From NCBI GenBank assembly GCA_902605035.1, contig CACLBB010000001.1, positions 1-64,000 on the forward strand: 64,000 bases of DNA, read 5' to 3'. The notes below the pieces were generated by a model that did no database searches, was not told the DNA's origin, and was given only the letters and a program-made list of their open reading frames with translations. This document shows, piece by piece, positions 9,960-19,263 of the stretch (position 1 is the first letter of the stretch; each line of letters begins with the position of its first letter). This DNA is from an uncultured Pelagibacteraceae bacterium (lineage in GTDB: Bacteria > Pseudomonadota > Alphaproteobacteria > Pelagibacterales > Pelagibacteraceae). The translations under genes were made by a program, and so were the position numbers.

Positions 9960-10160
9960 ATGGGAAATATTGGATGGACAGGTATTATTATAATTGCAAT
10001 CTTGATTGTTATTCTTTTTGGAAAAGGTAAAATTTCAAGCATAATGGGAGATCTTGCAAAAGGAATAAAAAGTTTTAAAAAAGGAATGTCTGACGATACT
10101 ACATCGAATAACGAAGACAAAAATAGTAATTCTGATAATTCTAATTCTGAAAATAAGTAA
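9960..10160 (+). CDS. tatA: Twin-arginine translocase subunit TatA
   Basis: TatA forms the pore component of the Tat pathway, which exports folded proteins. The 66-residue protein has a short N-terminal membrane helix ([21 protein letters not shown]), the FGKGKI hinge and the amphipathic helix [16 protein letters not shown]. The tail is low complexity (Asn/Ser/Asp). tatB follows after six bases. A Tat-type signal is found on the M48 lipoprotein at 25.2-26.0 kb. Confidence 0.94.
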   Translation: MGNIGWTGIIIIAILIVILFGKGKISSIMGDLAKGIKSFKKGMSDDTTSNNEDKNSNSDNSNSENK

Positions 10161-10166
10161 TCTTAA

Positions 10167-10394
10167 ATGCCTCAAATTGGTTGGTTAGAGATATTAGCAG
10201 TAGTAATCGTTGCAATATTAGTATTAGGCCCTAAAGAGTTTCCCATAGCATTAAAAAAAATTGGTTCTTATATTGGAAAAATTAAAAATACCTTTAGCAG
10301 TTTTCAAAGGGAAGTAACTTCGGCAACTAAAGATTTAGATGTTGAAGAAGAATTATCTAAAGAAGAACAAAAAGACAAGACGGATGGCAAATAG
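10167..10394 (+). CDS. tatB: Twin-arginine translocase subunit TatB
   Basis: TatB works with TatC as the receptor for twin-arginine signal peptides. The protein begins MPQIGWLEILAVVIVAILVL, followed by the LGPKEFP hinge that separates TatB (and its conserved Glu/Pro region) from TatA, and then an amphipathic helix. At 75 residues it is much shorter than the roughly 170 of E. coli TatB, a typical shortening in this genome. The last 11 bases overlap tatC. Confidence 0.9.
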   Translation: MPQIGWLEILAVVIVAILVLGPKEFPIALKKIGSYIGKIKNTFSSFQREVTSATKDLDVEEELSKEEQKDKTDGK

Positions 10395-11139
10395 CAATTC
10401 ATTTACAAGTCATTTTGTAGAACTTAGATCAAGATTAATTAAATCAATATTTATTATATTATTTATTTTTATAATTTCTTATACTTTTGCAGAAGAGATT
10501 TATAATTTTTTAGTTCAACCTTATGCAAGCGCGGTAAAAGATGATCAAAACGCTAGAAGATTGATATTTACTGCTTTACACGAAACTTTTATCACTTATT
10601 TAAAAGTAGCTTTCTTTGCTGCTCTCTTTTTAGGAAGCCCAATCTTATTAATTCAAATTTATAAATTTATTGCACCAGGCTTATATAAAAATGAAAAAAA
10701 AGCAATTCTACCTTATCTAATTTTTACTCCAATTCTTTTTTTGTTAGGTGGTTTATTGGTTTATTATTTAGTAATGCCGCTAGCAATAAAATTTTTTTTG
10801 TCATTTGAAACTGTTGGTTCCACTACCAGTTTGCCAATTCAACTAGAAGCTAAAGTAAATGAGTACCTTTCTTTAATAATGAGACTAATCTTTGCTTTTG
10901 GTATAAGTTTTCAATTACCAATTTTATTAAATCTATTAGCTAGAATTGGTGTTGTTAATTCTAATTATCTTAAAAAAACAAGAAGATATGTAATTGTTAT
11001 TATTTTTACAGTTGCAGCTATATTAACACCACCTGACCCTATTACTCAAATTGGTCTGGCTATACCTTTATTATTACTTTATGAATTATCTATTATAACA
11101 GTAAAATTTACAGAAAAAAAAATTGATAAAGAAAAGTAA
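10384..11139 (+). CDS. tatC: Twin-arginine translocase subunit TatC
   Basis: TatC is the multi-span core receptor of the Tat translocon. The N-terminal SFTSHFVELRSRLIKS segment is the family signature. The later PGLYKNEKKAILP loop and several hydrophobic spans fit the six-helix topology. I chose the ATG at 10384, which gives the canonical N-terminus and about 251 residues. An upstream in-frame ATG at 10339 lies deep inside tatB and would add a lysine-rich stretch. Confidence 0.95.
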   Translation: MANSNSFTSHFVELRSRLIKSIFIILFIFIISYTFAEEIYNFLVQPYASAVKDDQNARRLIFTALHETFITYLKVAFFAALFLGSPILLIQIYKFIAPGLYKNEKKAILPYLIFTPILFLLGGLLVYYLVMPLAIKFFLSFETVGSTTSLPIQLEAKVNEYLSLIMRLIFAFGISFQLPILLNLLARIGVVNSNYLKKTRRYVIVIIFTVAAILTPPDPITQIGLAIPLLLLYELSIITVKFTEKKIDKEK

Positions 11140-11142
11140 AAA

Positions 11143-12390
11143 ATGCACGATTTAAAAGAGTTAAGAAAAAATTTAGAAATATATAAAAAAAAATTTGAAA
11201 ACAGAAATGCTGATTTTAGTATTGACGAATTTAATCGATTAGACAACAATAATAGAGATTTAATTCACAAAAAAGAAACACTTGAACAAGAGAAAAAACT
11301 ATTATCAAAATCAAAAGATAAAACTAACCGTGAAAAATCAAAAAAAATTACAAACCAAATTGATAAATTAATTTTACAACAAAAGGAAACTCAAAAAAAT
11401 TTAAATAAAATTCTTTTTAACCTTCCAAACATTTCTTGTAAAGATGTTCCTATAGGTAAAGACGAAAAACAGAATAAACTTGTTAAAAAGTTTGGAAAGA
11501 TAAAAAATTTTGATTTTAATTTAAAATCACACATAGAACTAGGAAACAAAGATAATAATATTGATTTTGATTCCTCAAAAAAACTTTCTGGCTCAAGATT
11601 TGTTGTTCTTAGAGATAAATTTGCTTTGCTAGAAAGAGCATTGATAAATTTTATGTTGGATATTCATACCACTCAGTTTAGTTATATAGAGATTTCACCC
11701 CCTTTAATTGTAAACGAAGATGTGATGTTTGGTACTGGCCAACTGCCTAAATTTGAAGACGATCAATTTGAAATTAAATTTGATGGCTCTGATCAAAAAA
11801 AATTTTTAATTCCAACAGCAGAAGTTGTTCTTACTAATTTAGTTAAAAAATCCAATTTAAGTATTAAAGAACTACCACAAAGATTTGTTGCAGCCACTCC
11901 TTGTTTTAGAAAAGAAGCAGGTAGTTATGGCAAAGATACTAAAGGTATGATGAGACAACATCAATTTTATAAAGTTGAACTTGTGAGTATTGTGGAGCCT
12001 CAAAAATGTCTAAACGAATTAGATAGAATGTTAAATTGCGCTGAGGAAGTGCTTAAGAAATTAGATATTCCTTATCAAATAATTCTTTTGTCATCAGGTG
12101 ATATGGGTTTCAGTGCTGAAAAAACTTTTGACATTGAGGTATGGATACCCTCTGAAAAAAAATATAGAGAAATTTCTAGTTGTTCTTCGTGTTCTACCTT
12201 TCAAGCTAGGAGAATGGGAGCTAAATATAAAACTAATAAAGGCAATGAATTTGTAGGTACATTGAATGGATCAGGCTTAGCAGTTGGACGGCTAATGATT
12301 GCATTGCTGGAGAATAATCAAAATAAAGATGGTTCAATTAGTATTCCAAATAATTTAAAAAAATATATGAATAATTTGGACAAAATTTGA
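11143..12390 (+). CDS. serS: Seryl-tRNA synthetase
   Basis: This class II synthetase charges serine tRNAs, including the tRNA-Ser(TGA) in this window. The N-terminal part (about residues 1-100) is the lysine-rich coiled-coil arm that binds the long variable arm. Catalytic motifs follow: RFVAATPCFRKEAGSYGKDTKG (motif 2) and LNGSGLAVGRLMIALLE (motif 3). The length of 415 residues is normal. In many alphaproteobacteria surE and pcm lie next; here yajC follows after 47 bases. Confidence 0.97.
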   Translation: MHDLKELRKNLEIYKKKFENRNADFSIDEFNRLDNNNRDLIHKKETLEQEKKLLSKSKDKTNREKSKKITNQIDKLILQQKETQKNLNKILFNLPNISCKDVPIGKDEKQNKLVKKFGKIKNFDFNLKSHIELGNKDNNIDFDSSKKLSGSRFVVLRDKFALLERALINFMLDIHTTQFSYIEISPPLIVNEDVMFGTGQLPKFEDDQFEIKFDGSDQKKFLIPTAEVVLTNLVKKSNLSIKELPQRFVAATPCFRKEAGSYGKDTKGMMRQHQFYKVELVSIVEPQKCLNELDRMLNCAEEVLKKLDIPYQIILLSSGDMGFSAEKTFDIEVWIPSEKKYREISSCSSCSTFQARRMGAKYKTNKGNEFVGTLNGSGLAVGRLMIALLENNQNKDGSISIPNNLKKYMNNLDKI

Positions 12391-12401
12391 ATATTATTCA
12401 C

Positions 12402-12428
12402 TTGTTTAACTAACTCTTTTATTATAAT
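12402..12428 (+). promoter_or_regulatory. Possible promoter for yajC-secDF
   Basis: TTGTTT at 12402-12407 and a perfect TATAAT at 12423-12428 are separated by 15 bases, in the 47-base gap between serS and yajC. This gap is large for this genome. The -10 box ends nine bases before the ATG, so a transcript from it would be nearly leaderless. The short spacer makes it uncertain. Confidence 0.35.
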
Positions 12429-12437
12429 TATCTTTTA

Positions 12438-12722
12438 ATGAGCGGCCAAGGAATAGCACAATTCATCCCACTGATTTTAATTTTTGTAATATTTTATTTC
12501 TTTTTGATAAGACCACAGCAAAAAAGAGTTAAAGATCATAAATCAATGGTAGAAGCACTTAAGCGTGGTGATGAAGTTATAACTGCAGGTGGAATTTTAG
12601 GAAAAGTTGAAAGAATAATGGAAGACGATCGTATAGAAGTTACAATTGGTGATAATGTAAAAGTACAAATTATAAAATCTACTATAACAAGTTTGTTAAA
12701 AAAAGAAGAAGTAAAAAAATAA
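12438..12722 (+). CDS. yajC: Preprotein translocase subunit YajC
   Basis: YajC is an accessory of the SecDF complex at the inner membrane. The protein has one N-terminal membrane helix (FIPLILIFVIFYFFLIRPQQKRVKDH), where IRPQQKR is the family signature, followed by a small soluble domain (GDEVITAGGILGKVERI). The length of 94 residues is normal. It is the first gene of a yajC-secD-secF run. Confidence 0.95.
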   Translation: MSGQGIAQFIPLILIFVIFYFFLIRPQQKRVKDHKSMVEALKRGDEVITAGGILGKVERIMEDDRIEVTIGDNVKVQIIKSTITSLLKKEEVKK

Positions 12723-12731
12723 TTCTTTTTT

Positions 12732-14276
12732 GTGTTAAATTTTTCAAAAATAAACGTATTATTTATATACCTTATATTTATTTTAATTTCTTTTTTTTCA
12801 CTTTTAAATTTTCAGAACCCAACAAATCCATTAATTGATAAAAAAGTTAATTTAGGTTTAGATTTGCAGGGGGGTTCATATTTGCTTTTAGAAATTGATT
12901 CTGATCCTTTAGTAAAAGAAAAAATTCAGTCTAAAGTAATTCCTTTTAAAAAATTTTTAAAAAATAATGATTTAAAATACTCAAACTTTGTTATAAATGA
13001 AAATAACTTTACTTTTACAATTCAAAATTTAGAAAAGTTTAAAAATTTATTTTTTATTAAAAAGGATAATACAATCAATCCTTATATAAATAAATATAAT
13101 TCTTACGAACTAGACTTGGAAGTTTTAGACACAAATAATGTAAAAATTCTTTTTTCAAAATATGGCCTACTTAGTATAAATAATTCTGCACTTAAACAAT
13201 CAATTGAAATAGTTAGACGAAGAATTGATGATGTTGGAACAAAAGAACCAACCATTCTTCAAAGAGGAGAAAAAAGAATTTTAGTTGAATTACCAGGCTT
13301 AAAAGATCCTGAAAGAATAAAAAATCTTTTAGGAAAAACAGCTAAATTAAATTTTAGACTAGTGGCCAATAATGAAGAATTTGGAGTCGAAAAGCTTATT
13401 TCAGAAAATAATGAAGAATTAAATATTAGTAAGAGAATAATAATGAGTGGTGAAAATTTAATAGATGCTCAACCAAATTTTAACAATCAATCAAACGAAC
13501 CTGCAGTTTCCTTTACTCTTGATAGACTTGGAGCACAAAAATTTGGGAGAGCTACAACTGACAATGTTGGTCAAAGATTGGCTATTGTTTTAGACGGTAA
13601 GATTATAAGCGCACCAACAATTAATGAAGCTATCACTTCAGGAAGTGGGATAATTACTGGAAATTTTTCATTTCAGGAAGCCACAGACTTAGCATTGTTG
13701 TTGAGGTCAGGTGCTTTGCCCACTCCTCTTGATGTTGTGGAGGAAAGGACAGTAGGTCCAGATCTTGGGAAAGACTCAATTAAAGCTGGGTTAATATCAT
13801 TGATAGTTGGCTTTATTTTAGTAATTTTTTTCATGATTTATAAATACAAAGTTTTTGGACTAGTAGCTAATACAGTACTTGTAGCTAATTTGATTATGTT
13901 AATAGGTGTTTTAACGATTTTAGAAGCTACGCTTACTTTACCTGGTATTGCGGGTATAATACTAACTGTTGGAATGGCTGTTGATGCAAATGTTCTAATA
14001 TTTGAAAGGATTAAAGAAGAACTAAAAACAGAAAAATCTATCATACATGCCTTTGATATTGGATATAAAAAAGCAAAAATTACAGTTTTAGACGCTAATA
14101 TTACTACATTAATCGCTGCGGTAATTCTTTTTGCTTTTGGTTCAGGACCAGTAAAAGGTTTTGCAATCACTTTAGGCATTGGAATTGTTACAACATTGTT
14201 CTCAGCATATTTTATGGCAAGGCACATCACATCAGTAATTGTTTTAAATAAAAGAGATGGAAATATAAATTTATGA
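12732..14276 (+). CDS. secD: Protein translocase subunit SecD
   Basis: SecD uses the proton gradient to assist Sec-dependent export. An N-terminal span is followed by the GLDLQGGSYLLLEID block. Next come the periplasmic P1 region with VEIVRRRIDDVGTKEPTI-like sequence and the C-terminal membrane domain with GMAVDANVLIFERIKEE. The start is GTG at 12732, since no ATG lies near the expected N-terminus. At 514 residues it is shorter than E. coli SecD (615). It overlaps secF by four bases (ATGA). Confidence 0.95.
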   Translation: MLNFSKINVLFIYLIFILISFFSLLNFQNPTNPLIDKKVNLGLDLQGGSYLLLEIDSDPLVKEKIQSKVIPFKKFLKNNDLKYSNFVINENNFTFTIQNLEKFKNLFFIKKDNTINPYINKYNSYELDLEVLDTNNVKILFSKYGLLSINNSALKQSIEIVRRRIDDVGTKEPTILQRGEKRILVELPGLKDPERIKNLLGKTAKLNFRLVANNEEFGVEKLISENNEELNISKRIIMSGENLIDAQPNFNNQSNEPAVSFTLDRLGAQKFGRATTDNVGQRLAIVLDGKIISAPTINEAITSGSGIITGNFSFQEATDLALLLRSGALPTPLDVVEERTVGPDLGKDSIKAGLISLIVGFILVIFFMIYKYKVFGLVANTVLVANLIMLIGVLTILEATLTLPGIAGIILTVGMAVDANVLIFERIKEELKTEKSIIHAFDIGYKKAKITVLDANITTLIAAVILFAFGSGPVKGFAITLGIGIVTTLFSAYFMARHITSVIVLNKRDGNINL

Positions 14277-15184
14277 TGGAAAATAAAATAGACTTTTCTT
14301 CACGATTTAAATTAGCAAATATTTTTTCTACAATAATTTTTATTGTAAGTTTAATTTTTATTACATTCAAAGGCCTTAATTACGGCATTGATTTTAAAGG
14401 AGGTACATTAATCGAGTTACGAACTGACACTGAAAATGTTGAAATATCACAAATAAGATCTTCATTAAATTCCATGAATTTAGGAGATGTAAACGTTAAA
14501 GAATTTGGTAAAAAGGGTGATTATTTAATCAAAATTGAGCAAAAAACTAAAAATAATAATAATTTAATACCAAGTATCAAACAAACATTAGTGGAAAATT
14601 TAAATTCTGAAATAGATTTTAGAAGAGTAGAAAACGTTGGACCTAAAATTAGCGCAGAGCTTTTAAAGTCTGGTATTACTGCAATTTCATTGTCTTTAGC
14701 TGCTATGCTTTTTTATATATGGATCAGGTTTGAGTGGCAATTTAGTATTGGGTCTATAATTGCTTTATTTCATGATGTTATTATAACAATTGGAATATTT
14801 TCAATTCTTTCCTTTGAAATTAATTTATCGATTATTGCAGCAGTTTTAACAATAGTAGGGTACTCTATGAATGATACAGTTGTGATTTATGATCGTATAA
14901 GAGAAAATTTAAATAAATATAATAAACTTAATATTAGTGAAATTGCAAACATCTCAATTAATGAAACATTGTCTAGAACAATTATTACCTCAATAACAAC
15001 ATTATTAGCTTTAATGTCTATTTATATTTTAGGGGGTGAAATTCTTAGGGGATTTTCATTTGCAATGATACTTGGAGTTTTAATTGGCACGTATTCATCA
15101 ATTTTTGTCGCTTCACCAATCTTAAAATATTTTAAAGTAAGTTATAAAACTCTTGAAAAAAAAGAAGAAAAAATAGTTCCCTAA
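14273..15184 (+). CDS. secF: Protein translocase subunit SecF
   Basis: SecF is the partner of SecD. Hallmarks are the first span followed by NYGIDFKGGTLIELR, then VGPKISAELLKSGITA, and the membrane-domain motif IVGYSMNDTVVIYDRIREN. The length of 303 residues is normal. It overlaps secD by four bases and ends four bases before the convergent PuuD-like gene. Confidence 0.95.
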   Translation: MMENKIDFSSRFKLANIFSTIIFIVSLIFITFKGLNYGIDFKGGTLIELRTDTENVEISQIRSSLNSMNLGDVNVKEFGKKGDYLIKIEQKTKNNNNLIPSIKQTLVENLNSEIDFRRVENVGPKISAELLKSGITAISLSLAAMLFYIWIRFEWQFSIGSIIALFHDVIITIGIFSILSFEINLSIIAAVLTIVGYSMNDTVVIYDRIRENLNKYNKLNISEIANISINETLSRTIITSITTLLALMSIYILGGEILRGFSFAMILGVLIGTYSSIFVASPILKYFKVSYKTLEKKEEKIVP

Positions 15185-15188
15185 ATAA

Positions 15189-15791
15189 TTAATATAAATT
15201 TTGAGCAGCTACCATTGACAACAACATAGGGAAAGAAAGCAAAGTATTTACTCTAGAGAATATCATAGCAGTTTTAGCAGAGCTAGCCTTTACTTCAGGA
15301 GAGCTATCAACCATCCCAAGTGCTTTTTTTTGATTAGGCCATATAACAAACCAAACATTGTAAGCCATAATTATCCCTAGCCACATTCCTATCCCTATAG
15401 CTGTATTCTTTCCGTAACCACTGCCTATGCCAAGTGTCATCGCTTGATGAGCATATCCATTTAAATATGAAACAATTAAACCTGTTATAATAGTTCCTAA
15501 TGCTGCCCATCTGAACCAAAATAATGCCTTCGGAGCTATAACTTTTCCGATGGCAGGTTTTTGTTCATCTGGAATATTTGGCATAGAGGGTATTTGAACA
15601 AAATTAAAATACCATAATAATCCAATCCACATTATACCAGTTAACACATGAAGATATCTAAACAACCAACTAAAAAAATATCGGTCTAAAGAAAAACCGT
15701 CCCCTCCAAAATGAAGGCCTAATAGAAGAAATAAAGCGATGGCCAATGATATATGTACTGTTTTAGAAAGTGATTGCAATATTGTTATCAT
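15189..15791 (-). CDS. PuuD/urate oxidase N-terminal-domain-like membrane protein
   Basis: The 200-residue protein has about five hydrophobic spans and resembles the N-terminal membrane domain of PuuD-type urate hydroxylases (Urate_ox_N), for example in FSWLFRYLHVLTGIMWIGLLWYFNF and IAYNVWFVIWPNQKKALG-like stretches. The C-terminal cytochrome c part of full PuuD is absent. Histidines in the first two spans could ligate haem. No purine-degradation genes lie near it, so urate as substrate is unsupported. Better described as an uncharacterised member of this membrane family. Confidence 0.65.
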   Translation of the reverse strand: MITILQSLSKTVHISLAIALFLLLGLHFGGDGFSLDRYFFSWLFRYLHVLTGIMWIGLLWYFNFVQIPSMPNIPDEQKPAIGKVIAPKALFWFRWAALGTIITGLIVSYLNGYAHQAMTLGIGSGYGKNTAIGIGMWLGIIMAYNVWFVIWPNQKKALGMVDSSPEVKASSAKTAMIFSRVNTLLSFPMLLSMVAAQNLY

Positions 15792-15817
15792 GATTCACTA
15801 TAACATAGTTCTTTATT

Positions 15818-18697
15818 TTAAGCAGTTTTTTTCATACTAGAATTTCCCAACAATTCTTTAATAAATCTACCCGTATAACTATCTTTATTCTGCGATACTT
15901 TCTCAGGCGAACCCTCAGCTATTATCTTACCACCATTTACTCCACCTTCAGGCCCCATATCAATAATGTGATCAGCAGTTTTAATTACATCTAAATTATG
16001 CTCAATCACGACAACAGTATTTCCTGTGTTAGTAAATGCTTGTAATATTTCTAGAAGTTTCTTTATGTCGTGTGAATGTAAACCAGTTGTTGGTTCATCT
16101 AATATATATAGAGTCCTTCCGGTAGGTCTTTTTGAAAGTTCTTTTGCTAATTTTATTCTCTGTGCTTCTCCTCCAGATAAAGTCGTAGCTTGTTGACCTA
16201 TTTTCATATAGCCTAGACCAACATGCTTTAAAGTAATTAACTTTGATTTTATGTTTTGTATATTTTCAAAAAAATCACATCCTTCATCTACTGTCATATC
16301 GAGAACATCAGCAATATTCTTATTTTTAAAACGAATTTCTAGAGTTTCTCTGTTATATCTTGCTCCTTTACAAGTATCGCATGGAATAAAAACATCTGGA
16401 AGAAAGTGCATTTCATAAGTAATAACACCATCGCCTTCACAAGTTTCGCATCTACCCCCTTTAACATTAAAAGAATATCTGCCAACTTTATATCCCCTAG
16501 CTTTTGACTCAGGTAAATTTGCAAACCAATCTCTAATTGGTCCAAATGCACCTGTATATGTTGCTGGATTAGATCGAGGTGTTCTTCCGATAGGGGATTG
16601 GTCTATATCTATAACTTTATCAATTAATTCATTACCTTTAAATCCAGTAAAAGCTTTTGGTACTTTTCGACTTTTATTCTTATTTAATATTAAATTAAAA
16701 GCATTATATAGAGTGTGCAAAATTAAAGTAGATTTTCCACTTCCTGAAACTCCAGTCACGCAGGTAAAAGTTCCTATTGGGATTTTTAAATTTACTTTCT
16801 TCAAATTATTTCCACTAGCCCCATTAATTTCAATAAATCTTCCATTTTTTGCAGTCCGTCTTTTTCTTGGAACTTGTATATATTTTCTTCCAGATAAATA
16901 GTTACCTGTTATACTATTTTCGTTTTTTATTATTTCTTTTACCGTACCCTCCGCAACGATTGTACCACCATTAAGGCCTGCTTCAGGTCCAATATCAACT
17001 ATGTGGTCCGAGTTTTCCATTGTCTCTATATCATGTTCAACAACAATTACTGTATTACCTAAATCTCTTAATTTTTTTAATGCAGTAATTAATTTTTTAT
17101 TATCTCTTTGGTGCAAACCAATAGATGGTTCATCAAGAACATATAATACGCCAGTCAAACCAGATCCAATTTGAGATGCAAGTCTTATTCTTTGAGCTTC
17201 TCCTCCAGAAAGGGTTCCTGATTCTCTAGACAATGTTAAATAATTTAAACCTACATTAAGAAGAAAATTTAGTCTTTCATTTATTTCTTTTAATATATGT
17301 TGTGCAATTTTGTTTTCTCTTTCACTTAGAACATTCTTTAAATCAGAAAACCATTTTTGAGCATCTTCAATTGATTTTTTTGTAATTTCACTAATATTTA
17401 ATGAATTTATCTTTATACATAGAGCTTCATCTTTGAGTCTCATTCCATTGCATTTTTCACAATTTGACTCGCTTTGGTACTGTGAAATTTCTTCTCTTTT
17501 CCATTCACTATCAGTCTCTAAATATCGTCTTTCTAAGTTATTAATTACTCCTTCAAAAGTTTTCTTTGTATTATAAGAGTCATACCCATCATCATATGAA
17601 AATTTAATTTCTTCTTCATCAGAACCGTATAAAATTATATCTTGAATATTTTTTGGTATTTTTTTCCATTGATCTGCAAGTGAAAATTTAAAATGTTTTG
17701 CTAAGGAGGCTAAAGTTTGAGCATAATACATTGACGTAGATTTTGACCATGGTTCAATGGCGCCATCTTGTAAACTTTTTTTTTGATCTGGTATAACTAA
17801 ATTAGGATCAACGTTTAAATTATGTCCTATACCTTCACATTCTTCACAAGCACCAAAAGGAGAGTTAAATGAAAACAGTCTAGGTTCTATTTCTTCTATT
17901 GTGAAGCCACTTTCGGGACACGAGAATTTGGATGAAAACGTGATTGTTTCAATTTTTCTAAATTTTTTGGGTAAAGTTTCATTTTCATACTCTACAATAA
18001 GAAGACCATTGGACAGATTTACTGCAGTCTCAACACTATCAGCTAATCTATTGCCAAGATTTGAATTTAAAATTACTCTATCTACAATTACAGAAATATC
18101 ATGTTTAACTTTTTTATTCAGGTTCGGAAAATCATCAATATTCAGATATTTCCCATCTACTTTTATTTTAGTGAAACCTCTTTTTTTATAGTTTAAAATT
18201 TCTTTTTTATATTCTCCTTTTCTTCCTCTTACTATTGGTGCTAACAAATATATTGTGCTATTTTTTGGTAATTTTTTAATTCTATCTACCATCTCGCTTA
18301 TTGGCTGTGAAACAATTGGCTTACCAGTGAAAGGTGAAAACGGAATACCTATTCGAGCAAATAAAACTCTCATATAGTCATATATTTCAGTAACAGTAGC
18401 CACAGTAGATCTAGGGTTTTTTGAAGTGTTTTTCTGTTCAATTGATATTGCTGGACTCAAACCTTCAATTAAATCCACTTTTGGTTTTTTCATCTTATCT
18501 AAAAACTGTCTAGCATAAGAAGATAAGCTTTCAACGTAACGTCTTTGTCCTTCAGCATAGATTGTATCAAAAGCTAAAGACGATTTTCCAGATCCAGATA
18601 GACCTGTAATAACAACCAATTTCTCTTTTGGAATTTCAAGAGAAACATTTTTTAAATTGTGTTCTTTGGCGCCTTTTACAACGATTTTTTTCAACAT
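15818..18697 (-). CDS. uvrA: Excinuclease ABC subunit A
   Basis: UvrA is the DNA-damage sensor of nucleotide excision repair. Two ABC ATPase modules are clear: [15 protein letters not shown] near residues 30-45 with its [12 protein letters not shown] signature, and [15 protein letters not shown] later with a second [12 protein letters not shown]. Zinc-binding cysteine pairs are seen in [16 protein letters not shown] and [20 protein letters not shown]. The length of 959 residues is normal. It is divergent from ssb; the 99-base gap shows no GTTC-N7-GTTC LexA box. Confidence 0.97.
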   Translation of the reverse strand: MLKKIVVKGAKEHNLKNVSLEIPKEKLVVITGLSGSGKSSLAFDTIYAEGQRRYVESLSSYARQFLDKMKKPKVDLIEGLSPAISIEQKNTSKNPRSTVATVTEIYDYMRVLFARIGIPFSPFTGKPIVSQPISEMVDRIKKLPKNSTIYLLAPIVRGRKGEYKKEILNYKKRGFTKIKVDGKYLNIDDFPNLNKKVKHDISVIVDRVILNSNLGNRLADSVETAVNLSNGLLIVEYENETLPKKFRKIETITFSSKFSCPESGFTIEEIEPRLFSFNSPFGACEECEGIGHNLNVDPNLVIPDQKKSLQDGAIEPWSKSTSMYYAQTLASLAKHFKFSLADQWKKIPKNIQDIILYGSDEEEIKFSYDDGYDSYNTKKTFEGVINNLERRYLETDSEWKREEISQYQSESNCEKCNGMRLKDEALCIKINSLNISEITKKSIEDAQKWFSDLKNVLSERENKIAQHILKEINERLNFLLNVGLNYLTLSRESGTLSGGEAQRIRLASQIGSGLTGVLYVLDEPSIGLHQRDNKKLITALKKLRDLGNTVIVVEHDIETMENSDHIVDIGPEAGLNGGTIVAEGTVKEIIKNENSITGNYLSGRKYIQVPRKRRTAKNGRFIEINGASGNNLKKVNLKIPIGTFTCVTGVSGSGKSTLILHTLYNAFNLILNKNKSRKVPKAFTGFKGNELIDKVIDIDQSPIGRTPRSNPATYTGAFGPIRDWFANLPESKARGYKVGRYSFNVKGGRCETCEGDGVITYEMHFLPDVFIPCDTCKGARYNRETLEIRFKNKNIADVLDMTVDEGCDFFENIQNIKSKLITLKHVGLGYMKIGQQATTLSGGEAQRIKLAKELSKRPTGRTLYILDEPTTGLHSHDIKKLLEILQAFTNTGNTVVVIEHNLDVIKTADHIIDMGPEGGVNGGKIIAEGSPEKVSQNKDSYTGRFIKELLGNSSMKKTA

Positions 18698-18743
18698 ATT
18701 TCTAGTATAAAAAAATAATCAGCTTATATTTATTAACTGATTA

Positions 18744-18752
18744 TGGTATAAT
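18744..18752 (+). promoter_or_regulatory. Extended -10 promoter for ssb-gyrA
   Basis: TGGTATAAT (TGn plus consensus TATAAT) lies 44 bases before the ssb start, in the uvrA-ssb divergent gap. The -35 region 17 bases upstream (TTATAT) is poor, as expected for an extended -10 element. It probably drives ssb, gyrA, coaD, ppi and tgt, which follow with gaps of at most five bases. Confidence 0.5.
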
Positions 18753-18796
18753 TCAATAACTATTTAAAATAAAAAAATCACAAATATTAAAATATT

Positions 18797-19258
18797 ATGG
18801 CAGGAAGTTTAAATAAAGTACAATTAATAGGTCGTTTAGGCGCAGACCCAGATATCAAGCAAATGGTTAACGGTAAAAACGTAGCTAGGTTAAGCATTGC
18901 AACAAGCCAATCTTGGAAAGATAAATCTAGTGGAGAGCGAAAAGAGAAAACAGAGTGGCATAGAATTGTCATATTTAATGAGGGCCTAGTTAATGTTGTC
19001 CAACAATATTTAAAAAAAGGTGCTAACATTTATGTAGAAGGTCAATTAAGCACAAGAAAATGGAAAGATGAGTCTACGGGACAGGACAAATATTCTACAG
19101 AAATCGTACTTCAAGGATACAATTCAAGTTTAACAATGTTAGATAGCAAAGGTACAAAGAACGAAAATCCAAATTTAGTTAGCGAAAACAAAAGCTCCTT
19201 ACCTAATGATAGTTTAAATCAGGATAGTTCGGATTTAGATGACGAGATTCCATTTTAA
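18797..19258 (+). CDS. ssb: Single-stranded DNA-binding protein
   Basis: SSB coats single-stranded DNA in replication and repair. The OB-fold begins with NKVQLIGRLGADPDIKQM and includes TEWHRIVIFNEGLVNVVQQYLKKGANIYVEGQL. A low-complexity linker leads to the acidic C-terminal tip DLDDEIPF that binds partner proteins. The length of 153 residues is normal. It is five bases from gyrA. Confidence 0.97.
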   Translation: MAGSLNKVQLIGRLGADPDIKQMVNGKNVARLSIATSQSWKDKSSGERKEKTEWHRIVIFNEGLVNVVQQYLKKGANIYVEGQLSTRKWKDESTGQDKYSTEIVLQGYNSSLTMLDSKGTKNENPNLVSENKSSLPNDSLNQDSSDLDDEIPF

Positions 19259-19263
19259 AATTC

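Noticed and set aside
13838-14230. 130-codon frame antisense to secD
   Set aside because: Its hydrophobic-looking composition is the reverse-strand reflection of SecD membrane helices; no independent evidence.
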